Assembly: GCA_003508835.1 (NCBI GenBank)
Contig: PUFA01000203.1
Coordinates: 1,766,501 to 1,830,500 of the forward strand
From: Eonycteris spelaea
Lineage: Eukaryota; Chordata; Mammalia; Chiroptera; Pteropodidae
Reading direction: 5' to 3'
DNA: 64,000 nt
Shown piece by piece: positions 45,123 through 57,400 of the stretch. The notes beneath the pieces were generated by a model. The model had not been told where the DNA came from. It saw only the letters and a program-made list of their open reading frames with translations, and ran no database searches. Position 1 is the stretch's first letter, and each line of letters starts with the position of its first letter. Position numbers and translations under genes: made by a program.

Positions 45123-48100
45123 CTCTTCCTGCGGGGGTTGAGCAGAGGGGAGGTTAGGAGCATGGCCCTGTGGGGGCGGGGGCTTATGGATGGGGACTGC
45201 ACGCCAGATACTTCTGGAAGCTCCCGATACCCGTTTACTCTTCCACAACATCACAAGGATCACAATGTCACAGACAAGGAACCTGAGGTGCAGACAGGGG
45301 AAGTGACTTTCCAGGGAGGTTACAGAGCAGGGCTCCAGCCAGCGCAGGCCGCGGGCTCGGCCCGTGCTCCTCTCCGCGCACTGTGCAGCCCAGGGGGCTG
45401 ACTCTGGCCCCCCCTCCTTTCTGTCCTCTGGAAGGAGCAGGGGACAAGGACAGAGGATGCCGGGCCCCGCTTCGGGCCTCACGAAGACCTGGCTGGGACT
45501 CTGGGTGGCTCTGGCAGCCGGCCTGCCATCTGAAGGGTGGGACAGCAGTCTGTGATGGAACCTCCTCACAGCCCACAGAGGGGCCAGTGAGAGTTCAGAG
45601 GTCCCGCCAGGTGCTTCAACTGGAGCCGCCTGCCCAGCACACCGGGTGCCCGGGGCAGCTCCCAACTCCTTCCTCCTGGCCCTCCCCTCCACGAAAAGTG
45701 CATGTCCCTTTCTGGATGCCCCCTTCTTCAGGCTGAAAGGGAAACCGCTCCCAGCACCCCCCACACGTAGGCGCCCCTCCCCCATAAGGCCAAGGAGCAG
45801 CGGGCGCTGCCTTTGCTGGGGTGTCGCTGGCGCGGGTGCTTCCTGCCCCGCACAGATAAGCATCGTCCCCGCCCCTCCCCCCACTGCCAATAGGCCAAGT
45901 TCCAGTCCCACCCCTCTGCTGCCACCACCTCTCCCTGCCCATTCCTGGCTGGTCAGGGGAGCCCCCTCTCCAGAGGTCCATCTCCCGACCTCTGTGCTTT
46001 CCCTCCCGAGGCCCGGCCACCGAAGGCCTGGAGCTGCCAGCGGCCCCGAGGCTGGCGGTGGGGGACGGGCAGGGGAGTGAGTCTGGCCTGGAGGTGGGGA
46101 GAGCTGCTCCTGGTCCTGGCCCTGCTGCTAGCTCGCTGAATGACCTTGGGCAAGTCTTTTTCTCCGTGCTTCTATCTCCTACGCTGTAGGAGGGGGTGGG
46201 GGTGGAAGTCCCAAGGGCTCAGCCCTTCAGCCCTGACATTTGGTGGGTCTGGAGCAACTGGAGACCAGCCGGGCCTGGAAAGACCTGAGCTGTGAGTCGG
46301 CCAGGCTCGAGTTTGAATCTTCGCTCTGCGCTCCTTAGCGCTGTGACCTTAAGTGAGTGATTTAATCTCTGGACCTCCTTCCTCGTGGGTACTAGGGGAC
46401 CCTTCCGCCCGACTCCTGGGGCGCTGGTGACTGGGTTAAATGAGACCTAGTGTGGCACAGTGCCTGACGCACAGTAGGGGCTCAGTAAATGTTCTTGGCC
46501 TTGGGAGGGCGAAGCAGGGCCTCGCCTGAGGGCAGATTCCACTGCACAGGTGGCTTCTGCCGGGAAAACCACCTGGGGACAGGCCTGTCTCCCGCCCTCC
46601 CTTCGCCCCTAGAGAGTCAGGCCACGCTGGCCACATGACCTTGGATCAGTGGCTCCCTCTCTCCAGGAGGCGGGCTCCGTGGGAAAGCCTGACCTCGAGG
46701 GCCCCAGCTGACGCTGTCAGCGTATTCCCTGCCACTCCCAGCGGCTACTCGGCCCTGGCCACTGCTGGGGAACAGTATTTGTGGGGTGGGGGGTGTTGGT
46801 GGAGTCGAGGGCCACACATTTCCTCTTTGGAACGCAAGAAGTGCGTTGTCTCGGCCTGCCTCCCTGCCTGCCACCTTCGCCGAAATGCCAGGACCCCGGC
46901 ACGGACACCTCGAGTGAGCGGCACCCACGTACCTGCCCTTGTTTGTGAGCTGCACCTGGGCACCCTTCGAAGGGCCCACCTGTCCCCACCCTAAGCCCCC
47001 ACACCGCTCCCTTTCCTGGGGGCCCGGCACCGCGGGAGCTCTCCCAGCTCCCTTCCGTTCTGCCAGTAACTTTACACATAGTCCAAGTGACCAGTGGCTC
47101 CAGGACTCAGGAACGAGTAAAATCGGGGAGGTCCGCGGCAGCGGTGGGCACCCTCCCGGGCCCAAGTGGATCCCGTCCCTCCAGAGGGGGACGGGTGGGG
47201 CTGCCCTCGCTGTCCATTGGCCAGGGGCTGGGCGCCCACAGGCACGTGGCTCACCCCATCGCGCTCCCTCCCCACCCATTCCCGCTGCTAAGCCCGCCTC
47301 CTTTCTCCCACCCCAGAGCCAGTCCCGTCATCTCTGAGGCAACTTGGTGTGGCGGGGGTGCTGATTGGCTGACCCTGCTGTCAGGTCACAGGCTCAGGCT
47401 GGTCCGCCACTCAGCTCACACAGGGCTTGGGCAAGGGTGGGTGTTTAACCCCTCAGGCCCGACCTCTGTGCCCGCGGCCACGAGGTGGCAGTGAAGGGGG
47501 TGCCGGAGAGGACACACGTGGGAAGGGCGGGTATTCACACGGTTTCCTAGCTCCCATGCCAGCTCAGGTGCCACCGGGAACTATGCTGGTGCCAATCAGG
47601 CCAAGGGGGCACTCCTAGCCCCATCATCTGGGAGGGGCGCGTGGGGCGGAGGCCTCCCCCTGCCTTCTGCCAGGGCGGGGCACTGGTGCCAGGATGCCCA
47701 CCCCACCTTGGGCACCCTTCCCACCTCTGCATCCCAGAGGGCTCAGCCCCCGGACGCCCCATGAGGGCGGCCCGTCCCCACCCAGCCCGGCATGCCCCCT
47801 CTTGCTAAGACCTTGTGGGCATGGGCGTGTGTGGTGGTTGGGGGGGGGCAGCTGTGCCAGCGAACCAGGCGAGGTCTGTTCCGTCTGTTTGCCTGGTAGG
47901 GGGAAGAACTGGGGGGCCCCGCCCCATCACTCCCCCCTTTCCCGCCCCCCCCAGGCTCCCCTCAGTCAGGCCTGCTAGACCGGCCAAGCCAGTGGGCAGC
48001 TCTCTTGAAACTGGGCCCTGAGTCAAGCCTGCCCCACTTCGGTGGGGGAAGACTTTGGGGTAAGGAAGGCGGGAGGGGGGCAAAGGTGGAGCCCCTATCA

Positions 48101-50467
48101 GCTGGCCCTCAGTGCCCAGGGCACCTGCCAGGGTGTGTCACCGCCAAGAAACCAGAAGGGCCTGGCTCTGGCCGCGGCCCTGGCCAGGAAGGGCAGAGCA
48201 GGCCGGGGCCCTGCAGGGCTGGGGGGCGCCAGGGCCCACGGTGCTGGCTGTAGCCAGCTGAGGAGCAGGGACACGAGGCCGAGCAGGGCAGCTGGGTGAA
48301 GCTGGCCCCCCTTCCCCACACCCTAGGGATTAGGGGAGTGAGGCTTAGTGTGGGGGGCAGCAGGCGGAACCAGGATTAGCAGCGGAGAAAATAGATATGG
48401 GCCTGAGACACGGGCACACAGAGCCCCCCCCCGCCAGGCTCCAGGGCCCCCACCTCCAGGCTCTGCCAGGGAGCCTGAGAGGGGCCGGCCAGGCTTCTTC
48501 AGGTACAGCGGCTCGGCTCGGGGCGAGGGAGGAGGAGAACCAGGCTGTGACATCCTCCCGCCAGGAGTGATGGAGAGACCTGGGCCTCCTCCTGCTGCCC
48601 GCCCACCCCCATGCCCCGGCCAGCCACCCTCCCATTTACTTCTTTCTCCTTTCTATCCCCAACTCCTACCCCGACGCCAGCCTCAGGTTCTCTTCCTGTT
48701 TTTTTGGAGCTCCGTTTGCACGAAGCCGGAGCTTTGGCCTGTGGCTGGACCAGGGGGAGGGTGGGGAAATAGGGCGGCCAGTCCAAAGTCCTCAGGGACC
48801 CAGGAATCCCAGTTCCCCAGCTTCTCCCACCCCTTCCCAGGGCCTCTGGGGCCCAGGGCTGAAGCCATGGGACTGCCCGACTGGGAAGGCAGGGTGAGGG
48901 GCCGAGGCCAGCCCCTGGCAGGTCGGCAGGGCTGCGGGAGAGGCCACGCGCCCAGGGGTGCCAGAGGCGCTTCAGAGCCGTCCCTTCCCCACCCAGCCCC
49001 TCCGAGGCCAGTGCATGACTTCCCCATCCCCCATATGCCTCTTCCCCCCTCCTAACCTCACCGCCCCCAGCACTCACACTTCCTGGGGGCCTAGGCGGGG
49101 AAGGGAGACCGCAAGCCGCGAAGGGGGAAGGAGGCATGGGGAGCGGGCTGCTTCCCGGTGCTGTGGGGGTTAAGCCTCTCCTCCCTCAAAATCCCCAATT
49201 CCTGGTGCTGCCTCTCCTGACTCCCCCACCACGAGGGAGACCTCGGTGTGGCCCACATTTTCTCTCCCTGACACTGGCCTGGGCCCACGGCCTCTCAGGT
49301 GGCACCAGGGAACCGTGAGGGAGATAAAAGATGGCGGAGGCGGGAATGGGCACCTCTGTCTCCCCCAGCCTTCCCCCATTTACCTTGGGGGACTCCAGCC
49401 CGTCAGCCACTGTCTGCTCCTGGCCTCTGCTTGGCCTCCTCTTTCGTCCCTGTGGCTCCTTCTCCGACCTTCTCTGACCCTCGCTCCCTCTCCCCTACTC
49501 ATCCTCGGCTCCCCTTCCCCAGCCCTTGCCCTGCCCCTGCCTCCTCCGCCACACCTGTGTCCCCAGACCCCCTAGGAAGCACCCCAGCCTCTCCCTTCTC
49601 CCCCACCCATCCCTCCCCCCGGCCTCTCCTGCCTCCTCCCTGTCGCATCCCTCCTCTCCTCCCCAGGCCGGCGGGTGTAGACGGGGCGGACGAATTAAAT
49701 CTAGATCGAGGCACCCTCCAAGGCCTGCCCTCCAAGGCCTGGTCTTGCCATGGGATGACGGCACCAGGGCACCCATGCGCCCCTTCTGGATGAAGCACGG
49801 CACCAAAATTTGGGGGCCAGTTGGGGAGGATGGGTGGGGGTACAGTGGGAGCGGATGTGGGGTGGGGAGGGGGGCAGCCTAGGCCGCTGCGCCCGTCAGA
49901 GTTTCCAGCCCAGGACCTGCTGGACTTTCCCCAGATGGTGCCCACCCTGGGCCTGGCAGCCGGGTGCTTGAGCAGACCCTGGCCATCAGGGCTCCCGGCG
50001 CGGTCTGCCTGGGACTGCCAGCTCCCCTCAGGGCCTGAGGAGCCGGCACAAGGTGCCAGGGTCTGCCCTGTGCCCACCCCTCCCCCCAGCCCAGTGTCCC
50101 CAGCTGGGTAACTGAGCCGGGGCTGGTAACCCCATACCCGCCAAGCCGACGGCAGAAACCTGAGCCCCCCAGCCCCAGAGGACACCCCAGCCCGATCCCC
50201 GGAGCCCGGCTCCCTGCCAGCCTGTCCAGCCTCCTGTCCTGGCCCAGGAATCCCGCAGCTCCTGCTCCGCTGTCCTCCGGGTCCTCTGGACGCTGAAGCG
50301 CCCGCACACTCCGGTTCCTGGGGACCTCAGCTCCCTGAGCCCCCCCGAGGAGGTTTGGAAACTTCTTCTGAGCCTCCTTTTCAGTCCCTCTCTGACCCTT
50401 GGCGAATTCTAGGCCCCCGAGCCTCCCCTGGGGCCTGCTCTCCCAGCCCAGCGTAGGGCCTACTCAC

Positions 50468-50507
50468 CTGAACGCTGAGGGTCCCTGCCGGCAACTCCTC
50501 TTGGCCC
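50468..50507 (-). other. ZBTB7B: Candidate ZBTB7B 5-prime UTR exon
   Basis: On the minus strand a C-rich tract ending CCCCCCAG is followed by about 40 nt and then a strong donor, TTCAG|GTGAGT. It could be an internal UTR exon or the end of an alternative first exon. It is based on splice motifs only. Confidence 0.35.
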
Positions 50508-52397
50508 CTGGGGGGAGCAGCTTGGGAGGGGTGGGGGGCAGGTAGGGTGGCTGTTCCCCGCTCCAGCTCCCTCCTTCAAAGGGGCCGCCCACGACCTGGC
50601 CCAGCCCCTCCCCCCTGCAGCCTTAACCCTCTGGGTGCTGTCCCCCCTCCCCCAGGTTGGAGGGAGGGGTTACCAGGGGCTGGCAGCGTGGGAGAGGGCC
50701 TAGAGTCTCTGCCTGTGGTGCCTGAAGCCCCAGCTGTACCCACCCCCGCCTGTCCTCACTCAGTCCTAAAGGGGAAAAGGTGAGCGGGAAGAAAGGTAGA
50801 AGCTAGGACAGTCCAGGAGGACGGAGGTGAGGAGGAGCAGCGGGAGAGGCTGCTGGAGGTGGGACCAGAAGGAGGAAGGGAGGGGAAGGGACAGGAGGTG
50901 GCAGTGGCCAGGAGAGGGAGGAGGGGAACCCTGGACAGTCAGTGCCAGGGGTGACAGGTGCCCAGATCCCAGCCCCTCAGGGCATGCGGTGTGACAGGGG
51001 ACCATGAGGAGGCCCTCCAGACCCCAGCAGGCCCCTCTGCTCCCCTGGGAGCTGGCCGAATTCTCCCCACCCTGTACTGGGCCGGGGCCCTCAGGGGCTG
51101 GGCAAGGCGGCACCCCGCCCTCCCCATGCCTCACCCCAAACCCACTCACATACCACAGCTCCTTGCCTGGGCGCCAGCCCCTGCCAACCAGGCCAGGGGG
51201 CAGCACTCACGCCAGCCCCCGATGGCCAGGGGGATCAAGGGGACAGAACTGGCCTGGGGGGGGTGGGCAGATGGGGGGAGCTGTGGGCGCCCGAAAGAGG
51301 AAGGAGCCAGGAGGGGGCATCTGCTGGGAAGCGCCCAGCCCCACCCCTTGCGCAAGCTGCTGCCACCCTGGCCGGTTGGGTGGGACCCGCCTGGGCCTGA
51401 GGGGCAACTCAGGAGGGCTCTGAGCCCAGAGATGGGTGGGCCACGAAGTTCCCCTTAAACAAGTCCTGAGGTCTCTCATTCCTGGAATGAGGGGTGCCCT
51501 AGTGTCCCTAAATCACTAGGCCATCCCAAGTCCTGCTGGGCTGGGGGACCCACAGAAATGCCCCCAAAACGTCCCCTCCCCTTCCCCCCAACAGCTGCTG
51601 GCTCAATGCCGCTGGCCTGCTGCCCCTCAACCAGCTCCCGGCCCGGCTGGCACCTACCCACCAGGATGCTGGCAGTCCTGCCCTCCGTTCCTCCTGCCCC
51701 CCTGCTCCCAGTGCCCCATGCCAACTGTGGGCCCGGGGTGGGGGAGGGTCACCCAGTGCCATGGAGCCAGCCAGGCAGGCCCAGGCCCCTCCGTCCTACA
51801 GAGAGAGCCCAAGACCCTGTTCTCAAGCCGTCGCCTCAAGAGGCAGCACATGGGCCTTGCTGGCACAGAGCGAGGCCGGGAGCTGGGGACCGCCCGGCAA
51901 GCAGCTGCTGACGGCTCCACGAGCCGAGGCGGGGGCCGGGTCTCCCTCCGTCCCCAGACACTGGTCTGCCCGCATGCCCCCTGCCCAAGGATTTGCTTGG
52001 GCACCAGAGTCCCCATAATTCCCGAAAGCCCCAGTGCCCACAGCCTGCGAGGGAGTGGGGTGGGGCTGCTGCCTGCCCTTTGATCCCCATAAAGAAGGGA
52101 ACCAGCCTAGAGGGCAGGGGACAGGGAGGGAGTCGATGGGGCCCCTCCACTTCGCCTCTGCCAGGGGCAGCAGGGCAGGGTGTGGGCATCTGCTGGGTGG
52201 GGCCCTAATGTGAGAATGGGTAGCAAGTCCCAGCGGAGGAGATGGATGTCATTCACGGGGACATAGTGACACGGGGGAACGGGATGGTGAGAACCAGGTG
52301 GGAGGGACTCAGAGGGTGCCCATGTTCCAATTCATCCCTGTCCTGGCTTTCACTCCCATTGAGGAACGTTTCCAGACTAAACCAAATCCAGAGATCA

Positions 52398-52466
52398 AGG
52401 AGGACTACAACTCCCAGTATGCATCACAATTATTTTGCATGTACCTTGGGAGTTGTAGTTCCCTTA
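52398..52466. repeat. Inverted pair of ZNF143-type motifs
   Basis: ACTACAACTCCCAGTATGC at 52404-52422 matches the long ZNF143/STAF site. A second copy of its core, TGGGAGTTGTAGT, lies in reverse at 52447-52459. The two arms face each other about 25 bp apart, so the unit looks like a small DNA-transposon-style palindrome in the ZBTB7B intron. Confidence 0.6.
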
Positions 52467-55107
52467 AGAAGCCCTGCGTTCTCTTCCCCAGAGCCTTGCT
52501 GATGGGTGGGGAGGACTTGGTCACAAACCTCCAAGGGGACTGTGTTTAGGAAAGGTAAAAGACTAGGAGGTCCACAGAGGGAGAGGACCCCTTCTCCCAG
52601 GCAAAGGGGGAGAAAGGAGGAAGGAAGGAGGAGAGGATGTCTGTTGAAAGGGGCATATGGGTGGGGAGGAGTGGAGGGGGGGGCAGTGGAAACAGGAAGG
52701 AAATTGAAGCCAGAGACATGAGGTCTAAAGCAAGGGCCTGGTGGAGCCCCACTCCGAGGCCTGGCGGGGACTGGGAAGACAGTTCCCCCTGCCATTCTGG
52801 TGGCCTGGGGAGGCATAAGAGGAATAAGTGATGTCAAGTGATAGCAAATTGGTGTGTTTGTTGGGGGGGAGGGGTGTTCACTGGCTCAGTTCGCCTGCCA
52901 CCAGCCCTCTTTTGCTGGGGGCACCCTACACCCTGGATCTGGTACAAGTATTTGCTGGCTGGGGCACTATGATGGCTGACGTGGTTCTGGGTTGCCAGTA
53001 AGGAGAGGAAGGGGCTGCGGGGGTCAGAGCTAGGCCCTAGGGGAGGTCAGTGGAGGGAGATACGTGTGGGCTGAGGCCCAGGTGCGAGGTCAGGGGACCA
53101 TGCTGGCAAATGAGGACCCTATCCTCCACGGCCGAGGCCATGGAAGCCAGGAAACCTCGGAGAAGAGAGGGCTGAGATGCCAAGGCCACCAGCCTCCCGC
53201 CCGCCCCGGGCTGTGGGACAGAATGCAGAGGGCAGTCCTCTCTGGTCTCCTCTCTCCTGGTGGAATTTGCTAAGAGGAGCTTAGCCCTGTGCCTGGCGGC
53301 CTGTGAACATTAAAGGTGGCAACTCAGGGGCCAGATGGCGGCTGGGTGCCTTTCCTTAGTGGGGTGGAAGTCAGAAGTGGGCAGAGGCTCCACTTCGAGG
53401 CCACTTTCCCCAGGCTCCCCAAGGCTCTGGGACAGATGTGTGCAGGCCCCAGTCAAGGCTTGCCAAGGCCTGGGTCTGGCTGGGTGGGGGTGTGTGTGGG
53501 GGGTCTCTCTCGCCTCTCTGAAGCTCCTGATGGTGGACTACAGTAGCTCTCACCCCTTTCCCCCCAGCCCCCAGGCCCGCCTTGGCGCCTGGCCGCCTGT
53601 GTATTGGCAGGACTGGGGTGGGGGGGGACGGCGAGGCAACTTCAAACTGTCCGGGCAAAACGTCAAGTTTGCTCACGAGTTTACTCAGCAGAAGGAGGGG
53701 GAAGAGGCCAGGGCAGGCACACCCCATGCCAGGGTCCTATCCGTCCCCACCTTCCTCCCCCACCCTCCTCTGCAGCCCTAGGGCAAAACAGGCATAGGCC
53801 CCAAGGCCTGGTGGCAGGGCAGCCTTAACTCCCAGAAGGTCAGGGACCCAAGCAGCCCGAGGCAGGAAACCCTGCAGCAGGCCCAGAGGCTTCTGTCCTA
53901 GGGCAGCGCCCTGCCTGGAGCCGGTTGCTACCCATCTGGGGGCCTCGGCCTTGGGCCAGAGCTGGGTCTCTCAAGACAGCAAGAAGGAGGCAGGTACCAG
54001 GCCAGGCCTCCTCCATCTGAGCAGTCCCCTAGGCAGTGACTGCTGACCCCGAGCGCCCAGTCCTAGGCTGTGCCTTGAGCAACATGATGCCATCTGGGCA
54101 ACCATAGGGTCAGGGCTGGGTCTCTCGGCCCTGGCTTGGAATCGGGGGACCAGCGCCCTATGTGACCTACTTCCTTTTCCTCCCCACCTGCTTTCGCTCT
54201 CCGCTTCTCCCCCCAGCCTTCACTGTCCCCACCTCAGAGGCACTCCGCCCCCCATGCCCGCTGTGCCCCCTCCCCCACCCTTCCCCAGGGTGCCAAGTGC
54301 AGGCACACAAAGGGCCTGATGGTGCATTGTTAGCCCAGCCCCCGCTGCCCGCCGCGCCCGCCCAGGGCGGGCACCAGGCCAGGAGGAGCTGGGGGCCCTG
54401 GGTGCCAGGGGGCACCACAGGGATAAGGGAAGGGGTCCGCACCTGCCTCCCAGACACTGGGGTGCACATCGCCAGAGCCGAGTGGTGATGAGCGTGCCCT
54501 GTTAGAGCAGGCCTCTCTCCTTGACACCTGAGCCTAGTGGGCACTGCCTTCTCACTTCCCCAGAGCCCCTTTCGGGTGGCCTTAACCCCTTCCTGACCCC
54601 TGGGCTAAGGCCGGGGGTGTGGTACCCAAGGGAGGGGACAGTGTCTGGGGGTGCCAGCAGGCTGCATCGTGCCCACAGCAACCATGTAACAGAGGCACGC
54701 TGGGGGAGCTGGGGTCCCAGGGGGCCGGGGACAGCAGGCACTGACAAAGATTTCTACTTGTTTCATCAGCTGCTCCAGGGGGAGCCCCCTGCCCTTCTCC
54801 CTAGTCACCACTGAGGAGGAACACTAACTACCACCCAAACTCGGTCACAAATATGTCCCTCTCCAGCCCAGCACCACCTCCTTATGCCTACTCTCCCCTC
54901 CCAGCCTGATGCCCACTCCATGCCAGCTCTCCCAGCAGTGCCAGCGGGTACAGGGGTGACCAAACCAGTTAGTGTGTGTGGGGGAGCAGGAGGCCACCCC
55001 ATAATCCTCCAGGCCCCACCCCCCACACACATACATCCCCAGGGAACACAGAGTTCCCATCCTGGCTTAACCCCTCACTGCCCACTCGGGCTCCCCCCCC
55101 CCGCCCC

Positions 55108-55163
55108 TGATAAACTGTCTCCAGATATAAGTTGGGGGCAGGGGGAATAGCCGCGCTGACTCA
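55108..55163. promoter_or_regulatory. ZBTB7B: GATA and AP-1 motif cluster near the ZBTB7B promoter
   Basis: TGATAA (55108-55113), AGATAT (55123-55128) and a perfect AP-1 site TGACTCA (55157-55163) lie within 56 bp, about 1.3 kb inside the first intron. GATA3 and TCR-induced factors are known upstream regulators of ZBTB7B. Function here is inferred from motifs alone. Confidence 0.35.
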
Positions 55164-55199
55164 TTCCCGTTCTCTGCTGCAGCTAGGGGTCTCCGCGGC

Positions 55200-57400
55200 A
55201 TTCGGGTGGGGGTCAATTCAAGAACGCCCGCCACCTGGCCCGGAAGCCAGGACAGCCTGCTGGTCTCCCCCTCTCCCCAGCACCCACTTCCGGTGTCCCA
55301 AACTAGGTCAGCAGCGCTCGTTTCCTGTGGGTCAGCTAGCACCCGGGCCTCTGCCCCTCCCCTGCTCCGGACCCAGGCTCCCCGCCCCCCCCAGGGCGCC
55401 CCGAGGTCTCACCACGTCTCAGCCGCCCTTTGATACGTGGGGGTTGTACGGGGCGGGGGGGGGCAAGGGACCCGCCCTCTCTCCAAACACCAGCAAGGCC
55501 AGGGCGCCTGGGCAGGCACGTGTCCGGGCACAACCCGCTGCCCACGCCGCCCCCCACTCCCGGCCCCCCCTCGCTCTGGCCGGGACACGTCGCTCGCTGA
55601 CTTGGGGTGGGGTGGGAGGAGAGAAAACTGGAAGTGGAAAGCAGCGCCCCCCACCCCTCTGAATGGCAGCCCTCTGCCAGCGGCGCTCACTGTAGGCTCT
55701 ACAACACAGTAGCGACCCCCACTCTGGGTAGGGGCAGGTGCGCCGGCGCCCGTGGTAGGGGGGCGGGTGTAGGTAGAATCTTCCCAGCCGCCCACCCTAG
55801 CTCTCGGGTTCTGGGGGCAAGCGCTGGCTTTGAAAAGGGACTCGGGTTGCGGGGCGGCGGAGAGAGGGGTCGTTCTATGTCGCTCAGAGGCTGTCGCTGA
55901 GCCCCACTACCCGAGAGAGAGCGCGGCTCTGGAAGCGCAAGAAACCGAATAGTCCAGCCGGTAACTTTCCCCCCGGCCGCCGGCCGCCGCTCCTCCAGCG
56001 ATCCCCCCCACCCCCCATGCAACTGGCCCGGGTCCAACCCACCGCGCCAGGGGGCGCCCGGGGGGGGGGAGCGCGTTGTCCTAGTTAGAGTCCGTCAGCG
56101 TTTCCATTCCCTCAACTCGGGGTCGGGGGTCTCTCTCCCTGAAGTCACGGGGAGACTGGGGGAGCGCTCAGCGCTGCCTCGCCCTCTCTCCATCCCGCAG
56201 CCGCCCGTCTGTCTGATTCCAGAAGTGCAGAGAAAGTTTCTGGGGACCCTCTGCCCCGGGTCGAGGGCGGCCGTGCTTCCTTCTCTACCTTTCCTGCCAG
56301 TTAAAATCAGTCCGAAGCGCCGCGGTATCGGGAAAGCACTGGGAAGGGGAGCGGTGGGAATCTGGTCTGCACGCGAGTGTGTGGGGGGGTCCCACTCACA
56401 GGACGGACGAAGGACACTGCAGTAGTCTGGACTCTGGGGACCCCGAGCCGGGAGACAGAAGTGGGGCACACTCACCTCCCTGCCGTTGGGTCCGCTGGCT
56501 GGAGCAGCTGAGGCACAGTGTGTGGGGAGAAGCGCGTCCCCGCCAGGCCCGGGGGCTTGGGGCCCTGCTCCGGTCCTGGGCAGAAGGCCGCGGTCAGTCG
56601 CTCGCCGCTCTCTGCTGGGGGGCTCCTCCTCCGCAGCCCTCTGCCTCCTCCTGCCGCCCGCCCCCCTCGGCCGCCGAGATCCGTACATTCACCTGGCTCC
56701 CACCCGCCCCCCCTCAGGGCCCGCCTCACCTGTCCTGCTGTCTCACCTGTCCTCCTGCTTGCTTTCCCCCCATCCCTCCCCTCCCTCCCCCGCCCCCTGC
56801 CACCCCCCAAACTCCCCCCCCAACCCTTAGCAACACCCTCTGTCACTTCCTGGTTTTTCACCCGCCCCCCCAGGCCCCCCTCCCTCCGCCCAATAAGGAC
56901 ATAAACTTCAACCCCTTGGTCCAGCCAGTCCCTGCAGGGCGCAGTTGGGTCCCTCCCTCCTTTTTCGCTCCCTTCCTCCAAGCTCTTACTTTGCTCTCCG
57001 AGCCTTTCCCACCCTCCTCTTTTCCCTCCCTCTTTCCTTCTCTCTTTCTTCCTTCACCTGCCGCGGTTCCTCTCCCCCTCCCTCTCCCTCTCTCCCTCTC
57101 CCTCCCTTCTCTCTCTTCTAGCCCCTATTTCTCGCAGTCCACCTTAACTTGAGCTCCGCCCCGGACCCCCATCCAGCCCTCCGCCGTGGCTTCGCCCCGC
57201 CCCTGCACTCCACCGCCCTGCCTACTCATTGGCCTGAGCACCCGCCCATCCCAAATGGGTCCCTCCTAGCGTTCCGCCAGGGAGGGGGAGGAGCCGAGGG
57301 CTGGCCTGAAACCTGGAGGAGGGGAAGGGGGAGGGGGTAGTGTCCGCAGCGGCCGGGGCACCGGGCACCCCCATCAAGGGCTCCTATTCCTCCAAGAGGG
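55200..57400 (-). promoter_or_regulatory. ZBTB7B: ZBTB7B CpG-island promoter with candidate first exon
   Basis: A broad GC-rich, CpG-containing block. A strong minus-strand donor, GGGAG|GTGAGTG, at 56474-56480 fits the end of a noncoding first exon whose start would be near 56700. Further up lies a long C/T tract. No TATA box is seen near the inferred start. Confidence 0.5.
57000..57125. repeat. Polypyrimidine (CT)n / GA-rich tract
   Basis: Nearly unbroken C and T on the plus strand, with runs such as CTCTCCCTCTCCCTC and TTCTCTCTCTTC, hence GAGAG repeats on the coding strand of ZBTB7B. It lies about 300 bp upstream of the inferred first exon. Such tracts can form triplex DNA and bind GAGA-type factors. 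Confidence 0.7.

Larger units (their letters stand above)
45129..56475 (-). other. ZBTB7B: ZBTB7B 5-prime intron(s) with regulatory content
   Basis: No coding exon is supported in this 11-kb stretch. MIR fragments lie at about 45235-45320 (minus) and 46100-46520 (plus). The 45.7-50.5 kb part is GC-rich unique sequence. Noncoding first exons of ZBTB7B should fall here and at the promoter; two candidates are listed separately. In mouse the matching interval carries the ThPOK enhancer elements, but I cannot align them by eye. Confidence 0.6.

Noticed and set aside
45123..45911. In-frame extension upstream of the ZBTB7B start
   Set aside because: The frame is open by chance through the intron. 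A good acceptor six bases before the MGSPEDDL start, and family length, support the shorter protein.
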